A stretch of 64,000 bases of DNA. Source: Mesostigma viride (taxonomy: Eukaryota; Streptophyta; Mesostigmatophyceae; Mesostigmatales; Mesostigmataceae). The stretch covers positions 1,571,711 to 1,635,710 of the forward strand of contig RPFO01000106.1 in the NCBI GenBank assembly GCA_009746045.1, given 5' to 3'. A program made the position numbers and the translations under genes. Position 1 is the first letter of the stretch. Each line of letters starts with the position of its first letter. The notes below the pieces were generated by a model. The model saw only the letters and a program-made list of their open reading frames with translations. It made no database searches and had not been told where the DNA came from. Positions 57,942-64,000 of this stretch are shown piece after piece.

Positions 57942-60212
57942 GGGGAGGTGGCACCCCAAAACCCTTAAAAATTGACCTATGCTAATATCACTTGAAATTC
58001 ATTTGCACAACGCTAAGTTATGATTGGGGGCACTAAATAACATCTCTAGTGAGTTGTCCATGCACTTGTTGGGGGTACTACCCCCATATATACACCAATA
58101 ATGCGCTATAAATAGCAAAAGACGCTAATTAGGGCTGGGTATGCCCCAGCCAATGCACACAATGTTTATTTGCAAAACTGCCTGCAGCGTTTTTAGTTCC
58201 CTGAGTTTGTAGCTTGCTGAGCTATTTACATCATGGAAAGGGCGAAACCTCGAACAGTTATTAATTTCCCCGCAAAACGACCCTTTTTTTACCGGACATT
58301 CGGAATAACTTTTTATAAACACGTCAAAAAAATACTTTTTTCTGCAGCGAAAATCCGTCTAACAGGGGGACAACTGTCTTCCAAGTCCCAGGTCATTCCG
58401 ACAAGTCTAGCTCAAGTTATAAAGTTAAACGTGCTAAAACCTGAACATAAGCTAAAGGAGGTTTTTCTTTGTACAAGGCCAGTTAGGCATGATGTTTTCC
58501 ATCCAAAAAGCCTGAAAGCATGCCCTACTCGATCACAATACATAAGCAAAAAGCTAGGCACCTCATCTGCCCTCACCTGCCCTCGGCATGGCCAACCTTG
58601 CCAGCCTACTGTAAGCATAGCAACACGATCGTTAGGCATACATGCCAAGAGAGCATACACATTAGTCAACCCAAGGTTACCTTGTAAACTTCATGATTAG
58701 AACTCAGCAAATCTATGACCAAAAGCACATATAAATATTTCTTGCACACTGATGACGACACATGCTCAAGGTTTGGGGTCACTGTGACACGCACTGATGG
58801 GTTTCCTAGACGACCACCTGACAGGCGCTAAGGACCACTCAGTAACCAAGTTAACACAATCACACTTTACATGCCATCCAACATGCATCAAATACATGCT
58901 GAATATGTTATGAAGTACAAAGGGGTGGCCACACACCTCATACACCTTCACCGTCCCTCGAGCATGGCCAGACATATAAGCATGTGAATAGCAATAATGA
59001 TGATGGCACTAAAATGCCTAACCAGCATTTTCTATGTTTCTCCCAGGTTAGAGTGTAAGGTTTATGCCAACCAAGCTAATCAACACAGCAACAACTCCTT
59101 CACTGCCATACCTGAGATGGGCAACAAACTGGAAATATGGAGGGCAAGGAACCAAGGAGATCATGGCATACAACGATGGCATGCAGTCAACCATGTCAAC
59201 CATGGTTGGCTCAGCACATTGCAGTCTTTTCACATCATCATATCAAGGGAAAGCTCAAATAAACCAATGGTGGCAGCTATCTACATGCAGTCACACAAAT
59301 GCAATATCTCCAACATGATCGTCAATAAACACTTCCTCCCCTGCACGATAAAATGGAAAGAAACCATTGGCGGCCCTCCAGCGCATGAGCGCTGTGATGC
59401 CGCTGCGAAGAGAGGGTGCGTCACTCTAACACAACAAGAAGCGTCCATACGCACACCATCCTTGCCAGAACACGTTTTATGAAATGCCTTAAACCTTCCC
59501 GAGAAGCTATAGGCTTCAACTGAAGCGGCCCTAACCACGACATCAACGAAAACAATCTAAAGCTGCCAGGTATTCGGCAAGCAACGGCGAGCTAGCTGGC
59601 GGAAACGGCCCAAACAGAACGCAAAAACCTTCGAACGATGAGCTCATAGAAGAAAGAACTGATAGCAAATAACATTCGCGACAAATCTATACCTTGCCCT
59701 CGCAGATCCCTCGCTCAGGCGCGCAACAACGGCCCTTCTTTCATGGAAGATTCCGACATGCACTGCGCAGGCCTGAAGAATTACTTACCGACAATGGCCG
59801 AAAATGTAGCTAAAAGCACCAGTTCGGTTTGGAATTCAATGCTACCGATATTAATGCATCCTTGACGGTCAAAAAGGCCCCCCAAACTGCGAATTTACTG
59901 CCGCTATCACGAACTCTATTTTATTCCGCGCGACCAAAAAATGCAGTTTAACCCCCATGCCGATGGCAGTAAAAGAAAGCAGCGATATTGTAAACCAGCT
60001 ACTTGCCGCCACAACCCAACATCATGAAATCATCTTCTTCAACATTCGAGCATTTTTTTTGCATTTCTCTAGCCCTACATTGCTAGTTTCACCTAAACGC
60101 AGTCGCCATGACCACTTCCGCAAGGGGTGCGCGCACGGTGCACCCACTTTTCACGGTACGGCTGGTACCGCGAATTTTTTCGCGCGGAAAATATTCGGCG
60201 CGCCACGTCCCC
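57942..60212. mobile_element. TTAA-target DNA element, copy 2 (inverted)
   Basis: 2271 bp, the reverse complement of 39360-41620 over its whole length with scattered differences. Flanked by TTAA at 57938-57941 and 60213-60216, with ends GGGGAGGTGGC and GGGGACGTGGC (inverted). Includes the conserved 121-codon frame (plus strand, about 59118-59482). It lies between two parts of gag of B. Confidence 0.9.
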
Positions 60213-60218
60213 TTAATT

Positions 60219-60287
60219 AACAATAACAATACCAACAACAGGCCCTCACAGGGCAATAATAACAACAACAACCGGCCCCAACAGGGC

Positions 60288-60335
<48 letters not shown>

Positions 60336-60527
60336 AGGCAACCTGGCAACCCTGGAAGGGTCAGGTGCCTGAGGTGCTTCCAGACGGGGCACAGCCGCAA
60401 CCAGTGCAACCACAACCCTACACTGGTCAACAATGTGGATCTCTGCCCAGGCTGCCACTACACGAGGCACAACCTGGCCAGCTCCAGGCAGCCGTTGCAA
60501 CAGGCCTCGCTACCCAAATCAATGTGA
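60219..60527 (+). pseudogene. C-terminal gag of B with zinc knuckle
   Basis: An (AAC)n tract encodes a poly-Asn stretch with RPSQG/RPQQG spacers, then CLRCFQTGHSRNQC, a CX2CX4HX4C knuckle, and a second metal-site-like CPGCHYTRH. The knuckle binds retroelement RNA. The frame ends at 60527; pol continues in the +1 frame. Confidence 0.8.
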
Positions 60528-60897
60528 GTTCTCTCACCTTGCTTACTCTGAGGAGGATGATCTCATTACCATTGGGGATGGCAGCCAGGGCATAATTGAT
60601 TTTGAGGCAGCAACCTTACTGTCCTCCCAACACCCTGTACTGGAACCTTACATAAAGGCACTAACCCCTACTGTTGACAACTCCATAGATATCAAGGAGC
60701 TTGCTCATCAGCTGCACCTAGCCATGGGTCATGAAACAGTGGCTGAGGAACTGGCCAGACGGCTGGGGGGTAGTAGCATGGGAAAACAACTCAGGAATGC
60801 AGTAAAACTGGCTAGACAACACTGTCAAGAATGTCAGTTCAATAGCCCCAAACCTCAAAAATGGCATACTGCAACTCCTTCCACCACTAGGGCATGA
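60433..60897 (+). pseudogene. Pol of B, part 1: integrase zinc-binding domain
   Basis: The frame contains SEEDDLITIGDGSQG, then HQLHLAMGHETVAEELARR and QHCQECQF, a clean HHCC integrase zinc finger. No DTG-type protease motif precedes it. It ends at TGA in GCATGATAG (60894-60897), overlapping the ATG of the next frame (-1 shift). Confidence 0.82.
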
Positions 60898-63440
60898 TAG
60901 TGGGGGATGTGATGCACATCAACAAAGATGTCCAACCCTACCTGATCCTAAAAGATTCATGGTCCAGGTTCACAGTAATGGAACCCCTACCTGGCATGTC
61001 TGCAGGGCAGCTACGTGTTGCACTCATGATTGCTTTACCCAGATTCTACCCAGTTGACAGAATTTTGCTTGATCAACAATTTTCTTGTCTGACTGACCTG
61101 GAAGGGTGTGAAGCAATAGAGATTGCTGGGCTGGAAGATCATGAGGGTCAGGGGGTCATTGAAAGAACCATCAGATCTGTCAAAACCCTACTAGCCAAAA
61201 ATCCTTCCAAGGATGCTACTTCAGGGGTCTATTGTGACAGGGCACTCTGGTGTCATGAAATGTGCACAACCCTAAACATGAGACCTGTCTTGCATGCCAA
61301 GTGGGGTGAAGTAATCCCAGCAGGCCTGCAGGCAGGTGTATATCCCCCAGAGGTGATAGCACTGTACAACACTGCACGTGCACAAACCTCAGCAAAACTG
61401 GCAGAAAAAGATAAAACCCATCCCAGGCCAGTATTCCAAAAAGGTGATCAAGTTCTCTATTACAAGGAAAACAGCTTTGGTAAGGTTGGAACTTGGCTAG
61501 GTCCAGTTACCATCCGTGGATTTACCAAAAACAGCAAGACCGTGGAGGTCAAGCACAATATCAATGGGAAGCGTCACAGGGTGAGCTGTCATAGAATTAA
61601 GAAGTATTATTCTCCCATGGCAGACGTGCCTGGGGAAGAGTCTTTAAGCATGGACTCACTACTTCTATCTGGCAACTCCAGCATGCCCAGCAGTAGCTCT
61701 GAGCCACCAATTACTGCTGTTGACAGCACCACAGCACCCTCTGTGAACCCTTCCACCCTCAGTGAAGCCAGGCCCACTTCACAACCTGGGGATTGCTTAA
61801 CCAGGCACGAGGTAGCTGGGTTGGAAGCATTAGCTCAGCCCCAAGGCACCAAATTGTCTGCCAACCCTCCCGCTCTGAGGTCAAGATTGGCAGTCGCCTT
61901 GCAAGCATTACACAGGTCACATAAGCAACAAGCTGCTGTGGCCGCAGGGTTGGCAAAAGTCTCAGCTGTGTGCACTAGTCAGGACCCCTGGACCCTGGCA
62001 ATAGACACTCAGGCACAGGTCAGTGTGATCAGTGCACAAGCCATCCCTGGTCTTGAGATTGCACCTTCATTTTGGGCACGGGTGCAGGATTTCTCAGGCC
62101 AAAGCTCACTGGATGTAGTGGGACAAGTGATGCTCCCTATACTTGGTATTCAGACACCCTTCCAGGTGGTGGAGGGGTACTCTGGTAACACCTTGTTGGG
62201 GGAACCTTTTGTATCCTATCCTGGGGTGCTTATCTCAGCTAATGAGCTCAGTGTCACAGGGGTGGGTGCAGTTCCTCTGGACCACTTTAAAATCCCTCTC
62301 TCCAGTATTGTCCCTGGTATGGATGCTGTCATCAAGGCAGTCAACACTCAGTATGCACCAGGGGAGATCCCTGATCTGGACAAGTTAGTGCACAGCCAGT
62401 TCCTCCATCCCTCAGCCTTTGGGCTGGGTAAGTGGGACATAGCCATGCACTCACCCCACCAAATCTCCCACGTCATACAAGAATGCAAAACACAAAAAGG
62501 GTTTACCAAGTGGCTGATGGCCATTGTCCACCAAGCCAGGCAGGAATGGGTCCTGCCCAACCCCAAAAACCCTCAATACAAACCTCCTGTCACCCCTTCA
62601 TGGGACGTGCCAGAGGGAGCCAAAAAGCTCAGATTAAAATTTGTTCTCAAACAAAAACCACAAAAAGTGGGCTCCCCAATCTTCCATGCCAGACCATGTG
62701 TCACAGAATTAAAGGGGACATCCACACTGCCAAAAGGGGAAACCTACACACCTGGGCTGCAACAAACCTCACTCAGGATCATGCTCTCCCTATTCCTCCA
62801 CAACCTCAATGCAGGCCAAGACTATGTCTGCAAAGCCACTGATATTAAAAGGGCCTTCCTCAGGGGGGACCCAGAAAAGGCTGAATCTGTGTGGAAAGGG
62901 AAGGTGTACGTGGTAGACACCCCAGCTGTGTGGAAACCTTACATTGATGAGCCCCACCTTATCATCAACATTGGGGTGGAAGGGCTTGTCAGTGCCCCAA
63001 AAATTTTCAGAGACTCAGCAGAGGAAGTATTCAAAAAGCTCAAGGCCACGTATGATGACCTGGACCCATGCTTTTTTGTTGTACCCACCCCCTCTGGACT
63101 GCTGTTCTTTGTGTGGCATGGAGATGACCAACTCATTTGTGGGCCTAGAGCTGAGGTGGAAACCTTTATTCAGCAGGTCCAGGAATCATATGAGATTGGC
63201 AAACAGGTGGAATTGAGCACAACCCCCATCCAGTTCTGTGGCATCATGTTGCAGCTGCACAGGCAGCCAGATCAGTGGGTCTGCTCTCTCTCTCCTCCTG
63301 CAGAATATATCCAAGATTGTCTAGATCTGCTGCACACACTACCTCCCCTTACACATGTGTGCCACTGTTCAGGGCAAACTGGGGTGGTGGTCAGCCATCT
63401 GTGGGGCTCCCTTAGCTGTCATCAGCAGGGTCACCCATGA
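60894..63440 (+). CDS. Pol of B, part 2: integrase core, aspartic protease, reverse transcriptase (848 codons)
   Basis: Longest intact frame in the window. Integrase core: GDVMHINKD (about 60904), LLDQQFSC (about 61066) and GVIERTIRS (about 61150), the D-D-E residues; then an SH3-like tail (GDQVLYYKENSFGKVGTW). Next is a Ser/Pro-rich linker, then AIDTQAQVSVISAQ (about 62003) and LLGEPFV (about 62196), the two ends of a retropepsin-like fold. RT follows: RLKFVLKQKP, DIKRAFLRGD (about 62840), GLVSAPKIFRD, LFFVWHGDDQLI (box HGDD, about 63115) and PIQFCGIM. Order is integrase-protease-RT. RNase H continues in another frame after about 63360. The other copy, A, has the same order, so it is not a rearrangement of one copy. 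Cytoplasmic particle and nuclear integration roles are by family. Confidence 0.87.
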   Translation: MIVGDVMHINKDVQPYLILKDSWSRFTVMEPLPGMSAGQLRVALMIALPRFYPVDRILLDQQFSCLTDLEGCEAIEIAGLEDHEGQGVIERTIRSVKTLLAKNPSKDATSGVYCDRALWCHEMCTTLNMRPVLHAKWGEVIPAGLQAGVYPPEVIALYNTARAQTSAKLAEKDKTHPRPVFQKGDQVLYYKENSFGKVGTWLGPVTIRGFTKNSKTVEVKHNINGKRHRVSCHRIKKYYSPMADVPGEESLSMDSLLLSGNSSMPSSSSEPPITAVDSTTAPSVNPSTLSEARPTSQPGDCLTRHEVAGLEALAQPQGTKLSANPPALRSRLAVALQALHRSHKQQAAVAAGLAKVSAVCTSQDPWTLAIDTQAQVSVISAQAIPGLEIAPSFWARVQDFSGQSSLDVVGQVMLPILGIQTPFQVVEGYSGNTLLGEPFVSYPGVLISANELSVTGVGAVPLDHFKIPLSSIVPGMDAVIKAVNTQYAPGEIPDLDKLVHSQFLHPSAFGLGKWDIAMHSPHQISHVIQECKTQKGFTKWLMAIVHQARQEWVLPNPKNPQYKPPVTPSWDVPEGAKKLRLKFVLKQKPQKVGSPIFHARPCVTELKGTSTLPKGETYTPGLQQTSLRIMLSLFLHNLNAGQDYVCKATDIKRAFLRGDPEKAESVWKGKVYVVDTPAVWKPYIDEPHLIINIGVEGLVSAPKIFRDSAEEVFKKLKATYDDLDPCFFVVPTPSGLLFFVWHGDDQLICGPRAEVETFIQQVQESYEIGKQVELSTTPIQFCGIMLQLHRQPDQWVCSLSPPAEYIQDCLDLLHTLPPLTHVCHCSGQTGVVVSHLWGSLSCHQQGHP

Positions 63441-64000
63441 TGTTCTAGTCAAATCAAATGCAGTCACATCAGGAAGTTGGTCAATGACTGCCCCCCCTCA
63501 TCCTCCATGGCCTGAATCTGATGGAAGACATCCACATCCAAGTGTCATGGACAGCTCCATGGAGAGCAGAACAATCAATCAGATGGGGGCACGGGAATCA
63601 GGGCTGTTTTTTCTCACCAACAGGTCAGATTACATGTCCCTCACTTCCTGGTACAGCAGGCTACACCGCAGAAAACCTGGCAGCAGCAACTCAGCTGAAT
63701 GTCGTGCTGTGGTGTCTGCTGCATTGCATGCTCGTTCCCTGCAGCACATGCTCACCTGGCTACAAACCCAGGCAGGCAGCACATGCAATGTCATCTCACA
63801 TCTCTATACTGACAGCTATCTGTGATCAGTTTTCTAACCAAGAAATCTGTTTCTGCTGCTGTCCACACTGACCTGGATTGGGTGATCCTCAAACAGGAGG
63901 CCACCTATTTTTCCAGCTGGACTCATGTGGATGATGAGGACAACCCAGCAGACGCTCTAACGAAGCTGCGGGATGCTGCTGGCCAACAGTACCAGCTCCT
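63355..64000 (+). pseudogene. Pol of B, part 3: RNase H, frameshifted, cut by window end
   Basis: 63355-63825 (frame +1) contains SSMESRTINQMGA, SLTSWYSRLHRRKPG and SSNSAECRAVVSAA. After a shift near 63822 the end reads VISFLTKKSV, TYFSSWTHVDDEDNPADAL and TKL, matching the NPADALTK end in A. The window ends within it. Confidence 0.8.

Larger units (their letters stand above)
56179..64000 (+). mobile_element. LTR retrotransposon B (same lineage as A), open at the right edge
   Basis: Proposed 5' LTR 56179-56662, starting AGTTAGTC and ending TTCTAACT, the same palindromic-end style as A. Then come gag from 56703, a non-coding insertion zone, TTAA element copy 2 (57942-60212), the zinc-knuckle part of gag, integrase, protease, RT and RNase H to the window end. 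The 3' LTR is not in the window. Confidence 0.8.

Overview
This window is nuclear DNA from a eukaryote, most likely a photosynthetic alga or another member of the plant lineage. Three sparse host genes have phase-consistent spliceosomal introns. One of them encodes an OTU cysteine protease of the plant organellar type with a basic, transit-peptide-like N-terminus. The rest is transposons, satellite DNA and a fragment that looks like an endogenous giant (NCLDV-type) virus. The lineage is an inference; no rRNA or organellar marker is present.

Layout. 1-8.1 kb: pieces of a SNF5/SMARCB1-type chromatin-remodelling gene on the minus strand, with introns swollen by 25-bp, 26-bp and 10-bp tandem repeats. 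9.35-12.06 kb: an OTU protease gene on the plus strand (5 exons, 280 codons, one GC-AG intron). 12-18.9 kb: decayed repeats, a fold-back MITE and unassigned coding remnants. 18.97-27.45 kb: a FAD/NAD(P)-dependent oxidoreductase of the lipoamide dehydrogenase/mercuric reductase fold on the minus strand (10 exons, 574 codons, perhaps one more 5' exon). All nine of its introns carry degraded copies of their own splice junctions. 28-34.3 kb: mostly gene-poor, with a 335-bp tetranucleotide tract.

34.3-51.8 kb: a virus-like block, minus strand, cut in two by LTR retrotransposon A (35468-51166). A is itself a nest. Its left LTR was hit by a PIF/Harbinger transposon, then a TTAA-target element inserted exactly at the Harbinger junction. 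A third transposon with a 4-bp CTAA duplication sits in its pol gene. Removing each insert plus one target duplication restores the interrupted sequence, and in the two coding cases it restores the reading frame.

51.8-64 kb: LTR pieces of two relatives (D and C), a 1.43-kb tandem unit, and retrotransposon B, inserted in C and running off the right edge. B's gag region holds a second, inverted copy of the TTAA element.

A and B belong to one unusual lineage. They are copia-like because integrase precedes reverse transcriptase, but the aspartic-protease-like domain lies between integrase and reverse transcriptase rather than before integrase. The RT box is HGDD instead of YVDD, the protease motif is DT(Q/N)A instead of DTGA, and the LTR ends are palindromic (AGTTA...TAACT) instead of TG...CA. 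This lineage, together with the splice-junction-derived intron repeats, is the best candidate for something undescribed here.
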